Origin: Acinetobacter guerrae
GTDB taxonomy: Bacteria; Pseudomonadota; Gammaproteobacteria; Pseudomonadales; Moraxellaceae
Direction: 5' to 3'
Assembly: GCF_009372255.1 (NCBI RefSeq)
Contig: NZ_LXGN01000007.1
Span: forward strand, 106,746-170,745
Length of the DNA: 64,000 nucleotides
Translations under genes and position numbers: made by a program
Shown: one piece after another, positions 18,601-27,392 of the stretch
Position numbering within the stretch: the stretch's first letter is position 1
Layout: each line of letters starts with the position of its first letter
The notes under the pieces: generated by a model
The model's database searches: none
What the model was told of the DNA's origin: nothing
Seen by the model: only the letters and a program-made list of their open reading frames with translations

Positions 18601-21600
18601 ATGTCCACGCTTGCCACCCTGAAATCACTTCTTGCTCAACGTATTCTCATTATTGATGGTGCGATGGGAACCATGATTCAACGCCATAAATTAGAAGAAG
18701 AAGATTATCGTGGTGAACGCTTTGCTGACTGGGCATCTGACCTTAAAGGCAATAACGATTTACTGGTACTCACTCAGCCGCAAATTATTCAGGGTATTCA
18801 TGAAGCTTACCTTGAAGCAGGTGCAGATATTATTGAAACCAATAGCTTCAATGGTACACGTGTGTCCATGTCAGACTATCACATGGAAGATCTTGTCCCA
18901 GAGATTAACCGTGAAGCAGCACGATTAGCGCGAGCGGCCTGTGATAAATATTCGACACCAGATAAACCGCGTTTTGTTGCAGGTGTGCTTGGGCCAACAT
19001 CTCGCACCTGTTCAATTTCGCCGAATGTAAATGACCCCGCATTTCGTAACATTACCTTTGATGAACTGAAAGAAAATTATATAGAAGCGACACATGCACT
19101 CATCGAAGGTGGTGCGGATATTCTTTTGATTGAAACTGTATTCGATACATTGAACTGTAAAGCTGCAATTTTTGCAGTCAAAGAAGTGTTTAAGCAAATT
19201 GGTCGTGAACTTCCGCTGATGATTTCAGGCACCATTACCGATGCCTCAGGTCGTACTCTAACAGGTCAGACTGCCGAAGCATTTTGGAACTCAGTGCGTC
19301 ATGGTGATTTATTGTCGATTGGTTTTAACTGTGCTTTGGGTGCAGATGCAATGCGTCCACACGTCAAAACTATTAGCGATGTAGCTGATACTTTTGTTTC
19401 CGCACATCCAAATGCAGGTTTACCCAATGCATTTGGCGAATATGATGAAACACCTGAGCAAACCGCAGCATTCTTAAAAGAGTTTGCACAAAGTGGTTTG
19501 ATCAATATCACAGGCGGTTGCTGCGGAACCACGCCCGACCATATCCGTGCCATTGCCAATGCTGTTAAAGAAATCAAACCGCGTCAAATTCCTGAAACGC
19601 GACCTGCTTGCCGCTTAAGTGGTTTAGAACCCTTTAACATTTATGATGATTCATTATTCGTCAATGTCGGTGAACGTACCAACGTAACAGGTTCAAAAAA
19701 ATTCCTGCGTTTAATTCGCGAAGAAAATTTTGCAGAAGCACTTGATGTTGCACAGCAACAAGTTGAAGCTGGTGCACAAGTTATTGATATCAATATGGAT
19801 GAAGGGATGCTTGATTCGCAAAATGCCATGGTGCATTTTTTGAATCTAGTTGCGTCTGAGCCTGATATTTCTCGCGTACCGATCATGATTGACTCATCTA
19901 AATGGGAAATCATTGAAGCGGGTTTAAAATGCGTACAAGGCAAGCCTGTCGTCAACTCAATCTCTTTAAAAGAGGGTTATAACGAGTTTGTCGAAAAAGC
20001 ACGTTTATGCCGTCAATATGGTGCTGCAATTATTGTCATGGCTTTTGATGAAACAGGTCAGGCCGATACCGCTGCACGTAAACGTGAAATTTGTAAACGC
20101 TCTTATGACATTTTGGTCAATGAAGTAGGCTACCCCGCTGAAGATATTATTTTTGATCCGAACGTATTTGCGGTTGCAACAGGGATCGAAGAACATAATA
20201 ACTACGGTGTTGACTTTATTGAGGCGACGGGCTGGATCAAACAGAACTTACCACATGCCATGATTTCTGGTGGTGTTTCCAACGTTTCATTCTCGTTCCG
20301 TGGTAATGAACCTGTACGTGAAGCGATTCACTCTGTCTTCCTTTACCATGCCATCAAACAAGGCATGACTATGGGGATTGTGAACGCTGGCCAAATGGCG
20401 ATTTATGACGATATTCCAAAAGAACTCAAAGAAGCCGTTGAAGATGTTGTTCTGAATCAAAATCAAGGCACAAGCGGTCAGGAAGCTACAGAGAAACTAC
20501 TTGAAGTTGCTGAAAAATACCGTGGTCATAGTGGCGCACAACGTGAAGCTGAAAACCTTGAATGGCGAAATGAGTCGGTTGAAAAACGTCTAGAATATGC
20601 GTTGGTAAAAGGTATCACCACTTATATTGATGAAGATACTGAAGAAGCACGTTTAAAAGCTAAACGCCCACTCGATGTGATTGAAGGCGCATTGATGGAT
20701 GGTATGAATGTAGTGGGTGACTTATTTGGTTCGGGTAAAATGTTCCTGCCACAAGTAGTCAAATCTGCACGTGTTATGAAACAAGCTGTTGCTTGGCTGA
20801 ATCCGTACATTGAAGCTGAAAAAGGTAATGCACAGTCCAAAGGTCGTGTTCTCATGGCGACTGTAAAAGGCGACGTACATGATATTGGTAAAAATATCGT
20901 AGGCGTGGTTTTAGGCTGTAACGGCTACGATATTGTGGATTTAGGGGTCATGGTTCCTGCTGAAAAAATCCTACAAACCGCAATTGATGAGAAATGCGAC
21001 ATTATCGGTTTGTCTGGTTTAATTACACCAAGTCTCGATGAAATGGTCTTTGTCGCCAAAGAAATGCAGCGTAAAGGCTTTAATATTCCATTATTGATTG
21101 GCGGCGCGACCACGTCTAAGGCACATACTGCGGTAAAAATTGATCCTCAATATCAAAATGATGCCGTGATTTATGTTGCCGATGCATCACGTGCAGTTGG
21201 TGTTGCGACGACCCTACTTTCTAAAGAAATGCGTGGTAACTTTATTACCGAACATCGTGCTGAGTATGCCAAGATTCGTGAACGTCTAGCCAATAAGCAA
21301 CCAAAAGCCGCAAAACTTTCTTATGCCGAATCGGTTGAGAATGGCTTCAAGATTGATGATCACTATGTACCACCAAAGCCAAACGCTTTAGGTACGCAAG
21401 TCATTAAAAATTATCCACTTGAAACGTTAGTCCCGTATTTTGACTGGACACCGTTCTTCATCTCATGGAGTTTGGCAGGGAAATTCCCGAAAATTTTACA
21501 AGATGAGGTCGTTGGAGAAGCTGCAACCGATTTATACAATCAAGCGCAAGCCATGCTTAAAGACATTATCGATAATCAACGTTTCGATGCACGTGCGGTG

Positions 21601-22287
21601 TTTGGTTTATACCCTGCTCAGCGTACAGGTGCAGATAGTGTCAGCGTGTTTGATGAAAATGGCCAAAGTGTCACTCATACTTTCGAGCATGTTCGTCAGC
21701 AATCTGACAAAGTCACAGGCAAGCCGAATTTATCTTTAGCCGACTATATTAAGCCGACAACCAATCAGCAAGATTATTTAGGCGGTTTTACCGTGTCGAT
21801 CTTTGGTGCTGAAGAATTAGCCAATGAATATAAAGCCAAAGGTGATGATTATTCTGCCATCTTGGTTCAGTCTTTGGCGGATCGTTTTGCTGAAGCATTT
21901 GCCGAGCATTTGCATGAACGTATTCGAAAAGAGTTTTGGGGCTATAAGGCCGATGAAACTTTGGACAATGAAGCGCTGATCAAAGAAAAGTATGTTGGTA
22001 TTCGTCCTGCGCCTGGCTACCCTGCTTGCCCAGAACATTCTGAAAAAGCAGTGTTGTTTGATTGGTTAGGTTCTGAGAAGAAAATTGGAACGAAGCTAAC
22101 TGAACATTTTGCAATGATGCCGCCATCAAGTGTCAGTGGTTTCTATTATTCGCATCCTCAAAGTGAATACTTTAATGTGGGCAAAATTGCTCAAGATCAG
22201 CTTGAGGATTATGCCAAACGTAAAGGTTGGACACTGGATGAAGCGAAGCGTTGGTTAGCACCCAATTTGGATGATTCGATTGTTTAA
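18601..22287 (+). CDS. metH: Cobalamin-dependent methionine synthase
   Basis: A full-length 1228-residue cytoplasmic enzyme that moves a methyl group from 5-methyltetrahydrofolate to homocysteine through methylcobalamin. In order: homocysteine/zinc domain (1 to about 325) with zinc ligands C244, C307 and C308 ([10 protein letters not shown]); folate domain (about 355-615) with [11 protein letters not shown] and [10 protein letters not shown]; cobalamin cap and Rossmann domains (about 650-895) with D758-V-H760-D-I-G, where H760 is the lower axial ligand; and the SAM-dependent reactivation domain (about 925-1228) with [12 protein letters not shown]. All key residues are present. Its TAA stop touches the first palindromic repeat at 22287. 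Confidence 0.97.
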   Translation: MSTLATLKSLLAQRILIIDGAMGTMIQRHKLEEEDYRGERFADWASDLKGNNDLLVLTQPQIIQGIHEAYLEAGADIIETNSFNGTRVSMSDYHMEDLVPEINREAARLARAACDKYSTPDKPRFVAGVLGPTSRTCSISPNVNDPAFRNITFDELKENYIEATHALIEGGADILLIETVFDTLNCKAAIFAVKEVFKQIGRELPLMISGTITDASGRTLTGQTAEAFWNSVRHGDLLSIGFNCALGADAMRPHVKTISDVADTFVSAHPNAGLPNAFGEYDETPEQTAAFLKEFAQSGLINITGGCCGTTPDHIRAIANAVKEIKPRQIPETRPACRLSGLEPFNIYDDSLFVNVGERTNVTGSKKFLRLIREENFAEALDVAQQQVEAGAQVIDINMDEGMLDSQNAMVHFLNLVASEPDISRVPIMIDSSKWEIIEAGLKCVQGKPVVNSISLKEGYNEFVEKARLCRQYGAAIIVMAFDETGQADTAARKREICKRSYDILVNEVGYPAEDIIFDPNVFAVATGIEEHNNYGVDFIEATGWIKQNLPHAMISGGVSNVSFSFRGNEPVREAIHSVFLYHAIKQGMTMGIVNAGQMAIYDDIPKELKEAVEDVVLNQNQGTSGQEATEKLLEVAEKYRGHSGAQREAENLEWRNESVEKRLEYALVKGITTYIDEDTEEARLKAKRPLDVIEGALMDGMNVVGDLFGSGKMFLPQVVKSARVMKQAVAWLNPYIEAEKGNAQSKGRVLMATVKGDVHDIGKNIVGVVLGCNGYDIVDLGVMVPAEKILQTAIDEKCDIIGLSGLITPSLDEMVFVAKEMQRKGFNIPLLIGGATTSKAHTAVKIDPQYQNDAVIYVADASRAVGVATTLLSKEMRGNFITEHRAEYAKIRERLANKQPKAAKLSYAESVENGFKIDDHYVPPKPNALGTQVIKNYPLETLVPYFDWTPFFISWSLAGKFPKILQDEVVGEAATDLYNQAQAMLKDIIDNQRFDARAVFGLYPAQRTGADSVSVFDENGQSVTHTFEHVRQQSDKVTGKPNLSLADYIKPTTNQQDYLGGFTVSIFGAEELANEYKAKGDDYSAILVQSLADRFAEAFAEHLHERIRKEFWGYKADETLDNEALIKEKYVGIRPAPGYPACPEHSEKAVLFDWLGSEKKIGTKLTEHFAMMPPSSVSGFYYSHPQSEYFNVGKIAQDQLEDYAKRKGWTLDEAKRWLAPNLDDSIV

Positions 22288-22384
22288 ATCCCCCTCGATC
22301 CCCCTTTAACAAAGGGGGACTTGCACGTATCTAATAAATTACGTGGCAGCTCCTCCCTTTTTTAAAGGAAGATTGGGAGGGATT
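22287..22384. repeat. Left palindromic repeat pair flanking the RES gene
   Basis: Two REP-like units in inverted orientation. Unit 1 (22287-22320) is AATCCCCC, a spacer, then the hairpin CCCCCTTT / AAAGGGGG. Unit 2 (22350-22384) is its degenerate reverse (CTCCTCCC...GGGAGGGATT). Between them is a short CACGTA / TACGTG hairpin (22324-22345). The outer ends coincide with the stop codons of metH and of the RES gene. It should act as a bidirectional transcription barrier. A mirrored pair lies at 23718-23822. Confidence 0.85.
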
Positions 22385-23636
22385 AAATCCAGTCAGTTGA
22401 TTCTGTCATTCGTGGATGAGATATATATTCAATCTCAGTTGTAATTACTATTGATTTAACTTGTGAAATACATAAACCAGACCTTGATTCCTTATTCCAT
22501 GAAAAATAAATGTTATTATTTCCTGCTGAAAAAGAACTATCAATTCCTTCATCTGTCACCTCAGGAAATAAGATGATATTATCTGCTGTGGGTAATTGAA
22601 CTGATTTCAAAAATATCCCCTGAATCTGATCTCCGAATTTCACTCTCAAGTATTCAAAAAAGTATTGGCTTATCAAATAATCAAATTTTCCACTTTCAAG
22701 TTTTGGCTTAGATACACTTGCTATGAGTTTTTTGAAAAATACATAAACATCTAGTTTTTCTAAATAGTTTTCATCTAAATAATGAGGATAAAAACCCTTT
22801 GCTAATTTATTTAGATTTAATAATTTCAGTTCTATTCTATTAGAAAATTGTGCAATACCAACATATTGTCCAACTAAAGCTCTAATTTCAGCGACACATG
22901 CCATTTTATCTGTAGATAAATAAAGAGCAGATATCCCAAAAGGTGTCATTCGTTGATCACTAGCTAAGAATGAAGGTACTAACCCAAATTTATCCCTAAT
23001 ATTTTTTGCTATTATTTCATTTTCTGTTTCCACTTTAATTGTTAAATTATCCTTATTAACTTCTTTCATTAGATCTTTAAGGCTATCAAAACTTCTACCA
23101 CGATATAAAATAGTATTTACTGGGATAATATTAAAAAGTGATTGATTGATATTTTGGTTAACTAGCAAGTATTCAAATGTATGATCTAAAAAATCCTTTA
23201 GTTTGGTATTAAAAAATCTAAATTCATGTTTAAAGCTTTTTTGAATGCATTCCCACTCAAATTCTTTATTACACCCTTCATACTCTTCTAAGGAGTCGTC
23301 ATACAGTATCAATAACTCATTACCAAAATGCTTATCACCATCCTCAGCTAATTTTTCTGTTAGTTCTTCATCTAGCTCAAGACATTCAATAAGATTATAA
23401 AAATCACTTACTCCATCTTCCTGATGTCCTTCATAAAACCAGCCAGATCTATAAGGTAGATCACTTAAAAATTTATAGCTAGTAGATATCACATCGAATA
23501 ATTTATTTTTAAAAATTTCATAATCTAAATGTTGAGTTTCACTCTGGCATTCTTCACAAAAGCTAGGCTCAAAATCATTTTTTCTATATTCATAAGGTGG
23601 TAATTTCTCTTCAATACACATTTTACAAATCAACAT
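22383..23636 (-). CDS. RES-domain protein with N-terminal zinc/HEPN-like domain (predicted NAD+-degrading toxin)
   Basis: A 417-residue protein. Residues 4-30 carry two C-x-x-C pairs (C4/C7, C27/C30), as in the HEPN/RES N-terminal domain 1 family. Residues about 170-400 fit the RES domain: ILYRGRS with R179, then MTPFGISALYLSTDKMACVAEIR, containing the Y239-x-S241 stretch and E250. Characterised RES toxins, such as MbcT, destroy NAD+ and are held by an Xre-type antitoxin. No such antitoxin gene is adjacent, so this may be a self-regulated, defence-type form. The gene sits alone between two mirrored palindromic repeat pairs and its stop codon lies at the repeat edge. Family moderately sure; role inferred. 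Confidence 0.7.
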   Translation of the reverse strand: MLICKMCIEEKLPPYEYRKNDFEPSFCEECQSETQHLDYEIFKNKLFDVISTSYKFLSDLPYRSGWFYEGHQEDGVSDFYNLIECLELDEELTEKLAEDGDKHFGNELLILYDDSLEEYEGCNKEFEWECIQKSFKHEFRFFNTKLKDFLDHTFEYLLVNQNINQSLFNIIPVNTILYRGRSFDSLKDLMKEVNKDNLTIKVETENEIIAKNIRDKFGLVPSFLASDQRMTPFGISALYLSTDKMACVAEIRALVGQYVGIAQFSNRIELKLLNLNKLAKGFYPHYLDENYLEKLDVYVFFKKLIASVSKPKLESGKFDYLISQYFFEYLRVKFGDQIQGIFLKSVQLPTADNIILFPEVTDEGIDSSFSAGNNNIYFSWNKESRSGLCISQVKSIVITTEIEYISHPRMTESTDWI

Positions 23637-23717
23637 TTAAATAACCACCTTTAATTTATTTTAAATAGCAAATTCAATATATTACAAAAAAACTAAATCA
23701 ATCTATTCTTTTCAATA

Positions 23718-23822
23718 AATCCTCCCTAACCCTCCTTTAAAAAGGAGGGAGTATCATGAATCTAATATCTATATTCAATTTGCAGTAAAGTCCCCCTTTG
23801 AAAAGGGGGATTTAGGGGGATT
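23718..23822. repeat. Right palindromic repeat pair flanking the RES gene
   Basis: Mirror of the left pair: unit 1 (23718-23751) is AATCCTCCC then the hairpin CCTCCTTT / AAAGGAGG; unit 2 (23790-23822) is GTCCCCCTTT...AAAGGGGGAT then AGGGGGATT. The reverse complement of unit 2 matches the first unit of the left pair almost base for base. The last codons and stop of the DUF559 gene lie inside unit 2. Confidence 0.85.
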
Positions 23823-24183
23823 CCAATCTCTGCCGAACCACACAATAAATTTGTGCTACAACAGCGTCAGTCTCCGTCAAAATCTGGTGATTACTAAATC
23901 TGAGAACCATAAGTCCTAACTCACTTAAAGCTTGATCTCTCGCCCGATCAGCCGCCAATCCTTCTACTGTATAATGTTGCCCACCATCACATTCAATAAC
24001 TAGATCTGCTACGGGGCAATAAAAATCCACAATAAAATTAAGAAGTGGCTTTTGTCGGTAAAACTGCAATCCTGAAATCTGTTTACGTCTTATACTTTGC
24101 CATAAGACTTGCTCTGCATCAGTCATATTTTTACGTAAATCACGAGATGGGAGCTTTAAATTTTTATTATAAGGTTTCATCAT
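23812..24183 (-). CDS. DUF559-family (Vsr/restriction-like) nuclease-fold protein
   Basis: A 123-residue protein with the DUF559 pattern: an N-terminal R-x-x-M-T-x-A-E-x-x-LW block, GLQFYRQKPLLNFIVDFYCPVADLVIECDGGQHY, then the D-x-x-R-D-x-x-L-x-x-x-G-x-x-V-L-R-F block. The fold is Vsr/endonuclease-like, with candidate acidic residues in VDF and ECDGGQH. Enzymatic activity is unproven for most members. It starts 10 bases after the RelA/SpoT-like gene, so the two form an operon. The three C-terminal residues and stop codon come from a palindromic repeat unit, hinting at 3'-end remodelling by the repeat. Confidence 0.8.
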   Translation of the reverse strand: MMKPYNKNLKLPSRDLRKNMTDAEQVLWQSIRRKQISGLQFYRQKPLLNFIVDFYCPVADLVIECDGGQHYTVEGLAADRARDQALSELGLMVLRFSNHQILTETDAVVAQIYCVVRQRLESP

Positions 24184-24193
24184 TCATTAATTT

Positions 24194-24766
24194 TCAAACA
24201 AACGTCCGTTTATATTTCTCATAATTTTCAATATTGGTCAGTTCATTTTTTTCTTCCCAAACTTGTAACTCCCAAGGGAAATAAAAATTTGATTTATTTT
24301 TAAAATCGGTATGCAAACCTCGATAGCCACTTTTATCTCGAAAATACCAATTTTTTAAACCAAATTTTTCTTGCCATCCATCTAGCAATTCACTAATTTT
24401 TTCAACTTCTTGTGTATTTAAAATAATTCTTGCACCAAAAATATCATTTAACCAGTTATTCACTGGATATTGATCTGTATTTAATGAATACCGATTAATC
24501 TTATCATCAATACTTTCTAAAGTTTTGACACGATAGTAATACTGCAATAAAAAGCCTTTTTTATTCTTAATTAAATAATCATTAATACTTTCATGTAAAT
24601 TTAAACGGTATTTTGAAATATGTTGATATGGTATACGAGCAATGGTTTTAGACAAATTAATCTTGTCAATACGCCCTGTTTCAAAATAATCTCGTGAAAA
24701 ATCAGCGTGGATTTTATTAATGGTTTCAATCATTAATTCAACCTTATTCAACACACTTTCACTCAT
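24194..24766 (-). CDS. RelA/SpoT-like (p)ppGpp synthetase-domain protein
   Basis: A 190-residue protein resembling a single-domain small alarmone synthetase. Matching elements are Y-R79-V-K81 in YRVKTLESIDDKI, NDIFGARIIL (107-116), the GYRGLHTDF loop (147-155; compare GYxSxH of RelA/SpoT) and E166-L-Q168 in the position of the E-x-Q element. No hydrolase domain is present. Small alarmone synthetases make (p)ppGpp, and some toxic ones are paired with an antitoxin. ATG 24766 is preferred over an upstream in-frame TTG because GAGAAG precedes it. It is co-directional with the DUF559 gene. Activity cannot be assumed, since several positions differ from the canonical motifs. Confidence 0.7.
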   Translation of the reverse strand: MSESVLNKVELMIETINKIHADFSRDYFETGRIDKINLSKTIARIPYQHISKYRLNLHESINDYLIKNKKGFLLQYYYRVKTLESIDDKINRYSLNTDQYPVNNWLNDIFGARIILNTQEVEKISELLDGWQEKFGLKNWYFRDKSGYRGLHTDFKNKSNFYFPWELQVWEEKNELTNIENYEKYKRTFV

Positions 24767-24831
24767 ATTTCTTCTCAATATCTAAATGATTTAAAAATAA
24801 ATAAGTTATCTCATATTTTTTGATTTAATCT

Positions 24832-25125
24832 CTACTTCCTAAAACCATCTAGCAAGGCATTGGTAATCGACTTATTCGCTTCCATCGCTCTAGTTTTTTT
24901 AGCTTTGGCAGATTGGTCGATGACTCTTTCAATTTTTACAGCTTTATATTTACCGTTATTTTCAACAACCATGAATTTGACGCGTTCATTGCGTTTAGGC
25001 TCACCCCCTTCAAGCGGAAAATCCGAAATATGGAAAAAAATATCCTGCTCTAAGCCACCAATAAATCCAAAACCTTTTGTTGCATCGTATTGTTTAATTT
25101 TTCCCTGATAGAATTCAGATTTCAT
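24832..25125 (-). CDS. Cold-shock-domain protein with C-terminal extension
   Basis: A 97-residue protein. Residues 5-68 are a cold-shock domain with both RNA-binding motifs, KGFGFIGG (RNP1-like) and DIFFHISDF (RNP2-like). A basic, Lys/Ala-rich tail (about 70-97) extends it beyond classic 70-residue Csp proteins. It probably binds single-stranded nucleic acid in the cytoplasm. It is co-directional with the RelA/SpoT-like gene, 65 bases upstream of that gene's start, so it could be the first gene of that unit or independent. Confidence 0.85.
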   Translation of the reverse strand: MKSEFYQGKIKQYDATKGFGFIGGLEQDIFFHISDFPLEGGEPKRNERVKFMVVENNGKYKAVKIERVIDQSAKAKKTRAMEANKSITNALLDGFRK

Positions 25126-25247
25126 GATTTAACCTATAATGTTACGCAATCATCAAATTATACATGAATCTGCTGAAACGAAGAAAAATCCAAGAACATA
25201 GACTGACTTTAAATGAGTCGTAAATATTTTTCTAATTTTACAGAATT

Positions 25248-25276
25248 AAATTATCCCCTTTTACAGGGGATAATTT
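25248..25276. terminator. Terminator of the MFS exporter gene
   Basis: A perfect 11-bp stem, AAATTATCCCC / GGGGATAATTT, around TTTTACA, starting 8 bases after the exporter stop on the minus strand. Confidence 0.85.
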
Positions 25277-25283
25277 TGATCAA

Positions 25284-26513
25284 TCACATTGATTTCACAT
25301 GAGTCTTTGGTAAAAAGAAGGTTGCCAAACCAAGCAATGGCAAATACGAACATAGTTTAAATACCCATTCAATTCCATTGATATCCGCCAAATGTCCAAG
25401 CCCTGCTGCGGCAATCCCACTCACACCAAACATCAAACCAAACATGAGTCCTGAAATCATGCCTACACGTCCTGGAACTGCTTCTTGAGCATAAACTACC
25501 ATTGCCGCAAAAGCTGAAGACAACACCAAACCAGCAATGATTGAAAGAATCGTCGTCCAGAATAAATCAGCATATGGCATCATCAGTGCAAACGGTGCCA
25601 TGCCTGCAAAAGACACCCAGATCACCGCTTTACGCCCGATCTTGTCGCCAATTGGCCCACCTGCAAATGTTCCCACGGCTACGGCTGCCAAGAATGCAAA
25701 TAAATGCAGTTGTGCAGTTTGTAAGCTCACATGAAATTTATGGATCAGATAAAAAGTAAAATAGTTACTGATACTGGCAATATAGGTAAATTTAGCAAAC
25801 ATCAATAAACAAATCGTGCCAATTGCTAGCGTTAATTGACGACCATGTAATTTACTACTGGCATTGACAATACGCGAAACAGCTTGAGTTTTGGCATGGC
25901 GAATTGTCCATTGGCTCACACGTGTTAATATCCAAATCGCCAATAATGCAAAGACCACCAACCAAGCCACTGCATGTTGTCCAAAGGGCACAATAATTAA
26001 GGCTGCCAATAAAGGGCCAATTGCAGTTCCCGTATTTCCACCCACTTGAAACGTAGATTGTGCTGTACCAAAACGTCCGCCCGATGCCATACGTGCAACA
26101 CGTGAAGCCTCTGGGTGGAAGGTCGATGAACCAACCCCAATCAAGGCTGATGCGATCAACAATACAGTAAAAGTAGGCGAAAATGCGAGCAGCAAAATTC
26201 CTAGAAAAGTCACACACATTCCCATTGGCAGTAAATAGGGCTTCGGATGTTTATCGGTATATAGTCCAATCCATGGTTGTAACAGAGATGCTGTGACCTG
26301 ATAAACCAATGAAATTAAGCCCACTTGAGTAAAACTGAGGGCAAAATTGGCTTTCAACATTGGGTAAATCGCAGGAAGTACTGCCTGAATCAAGTCATTG
26401 AGTAGATGTGCAATTGCAACAGCACCCACCACTTTAATTATCATTTGCTGTGGCTGTACATGGGAACTCGCCTGCTCTCTGATATTTTCCTTTAACGGAA
26501 TTGAAGATGTCAT
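25284..26513 (-). CDS. fsr: MFS exporter, fosmidomycin-resistance (Fsr) family
   Basis: A 409-residue inner-membrane protein with 12 hydrophobic segments. Features typical of the Fsr subfamily are AHLLNDLIQAVLPAIYPMLK (35-54), FTQVGLISLVYQVTASLLQPWIG, GVGSSTFHPEASRVAR and SGRFGTAQSTFQVGGNTG-like text near 145-160. Fsr-type carriers extrude small molecules such as fosmidomycin by proton antiport; the natural substrate is unknown. The gene is divergent from an AraC-family regulator, with repeats in the shared promoter, so it is probably controlled by that regulator. Confidence 0.85.
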   Translation of the reverse strand: MTSSIPLKENIREQASSHVQPQQMIIKVVGAVAIAHLLNDLIQAVLPAIYPMLKANFALSFTQVGLISLVYQVTASLLQPWIGLYTDKHPKPYLLPMGMCVTFLGILLLAFSPTFTVLLIASALIGVGSSTFHPEASRVARMASGGRFGTAQSTFQVGGNTGTAIGPLLAALIIVPFGQHAVAWLVVFALLAIWILTRVSQWTIRHAKTQAVSRIVNASSKLHGRQLTLAIGTICLLMFAKFTYIASISNYFTFYLIHKFHVSLQTAQLHLFAFLAAVAVGTFAGGPIGDKIGRKAVIWVSFAGMAPFALMMPYADLFWTTILSIIAGLVLSSAFAAMVVYAQEAVPGRVGMISGLMFGLMFGVSGIAAAGLGHLADINGIEWVFKLCSYLPLLGLATFFLPKTHVKSM

Positions 26514-26560
26514 TCCGAAAACTCCACACTTTTTTTGATTTAGATGGATATTGTAATGTG

Positions 26561-26596
26561 TCGCTTATAGCGCTATGTTCCAATATATATCGCTTA
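26561..26596. promoter_or_regulatory. Candidate AraC-regulator operator between the exporter and regulator genes
   Basis: Two direct copies of TCGCTTA (26561-26567 and 26590-26596), 29 bases apart, plus the palindrome ATAGCGCTAT at 26567-26576. They lie in the 103-base divergent promoter, where an AraC-type dimer would bind. Inferred from position and repetition only. Confidence 0.45.
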
Positions 26597-26616
26597 AGTG
26601 ACAAAATTATCTGGTT

Positions 26617-27390
26617 ATGTCTTCATCTACTTTTGAACCTGATCTGATTATTGGCTTGTCATCAGAACACGCTTATAAGGACACAACGTATGCTCATGCG
26701 CATTTTCGGGCACAGTTATTATACGCATCAATGGGAAGCATTCAGGTCTATACCGATCATCAACTCTGGATTTTACCACCTCGCTGTGCGCTTTGGATTC
26801 CTCCTCGTGTTGAGCATAGTGTGACTTTTTTAAGTCAGGTAAAATTAAATACGGCGTTAATTGAAGAACAAGCTGCCTATGCAATGGGCAAAAATTGCTT
26901 TTTGATTCGAGTCAGTAACTTATTGCACGAATTATTGATTCGTTTTAATGAATTGGATCAACTTAAAAAACAACAAATAGAAATATCACAACCAGTTTTA
27001 CATGCCTTGCAAATGGTTATTTTTAATGAAATCCAACATGCCAATTCGTTGGCAATTCAAATTCCGTGGCCCAAAGACAAACGCCTGATTGGGATTTGCA
27101 AAGCACTTTTACAAGCGCCAGATCAGTTAAAAGATTTAAATACATGGGCAGATGAAATCGGCACCAGTTCCCGTACACTCATGCGTATGTTTCAAAAAGA
27201 AACTGGACTTTCATATCGGGCATGGATCCAACAAATGCATATCGCGCTGGCTTTAAGCAAAATTGCAGATGGTTATGCAATTTATCAAATTTCCGAGTCC
27301 CTTGGTTATGCCAGTGCAAGTGCATTTAGTGCCATGTTTAAACGGCATTTAGGAAAAACCCCTCAGCAGTTTAAAACGGGAACGATATAA
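26617..27390 (+). CDS. AraC-family transcriptional regulator
   Basis: A 257-residue protein. The N-terminal half is a cupin-like ligand domain (AHFRAQLLYASMGSIQV, WILPPRCALWIPPRVEHSV). The C-terminal AraC/XylS DNA-binding domain (about 160-252) has two helix-turn-helix units: LNTWADEIGTSSRTLMRMFQKETGLSY and YQISESLGYASASAFSAMFKRHLGKTPQQF. It is divergent from the Fsr-type exporter, its likely target, and ends two bases from the convergent glutaminase gene. Confidence 0.9.
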   Translation: MSSSTFEPDLIIGLSSEHAYKDTTYAHAHFRAQLLYASMGSIQVYTDHQLWILPPRCALWIPPRVEHSVTFLSQVKLNTALIEEQAAYAMGKNCFLIRVSNLLHELLIRFNELDQLKKQQIEISQPVLHALQMVIFNEIQHANSLAIQIPWPKDKRLIGICKALLQAPDQLKDLNTWADEIGTSSRTLMRMFQKETGLSYRAWIQQMHIALALSKIADGYAIYQISESLGYASASAFSAMFKRHLGKTPQQFKTGTI

Positions 27391-27392
27391 AG

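Noticed and set aside
22287..23822. CRISPR-like array
   Set aside because: The repeats are few, palindromic, in inverted pairs, and have no regular spacers; they are REP-like units.
23812..24183. DUF559 gene as part of an insertion sequence
   Set aside because: No transposase, no terminal inverted repeats of an element and no target duplication are visible; only REP-like repeats are present.
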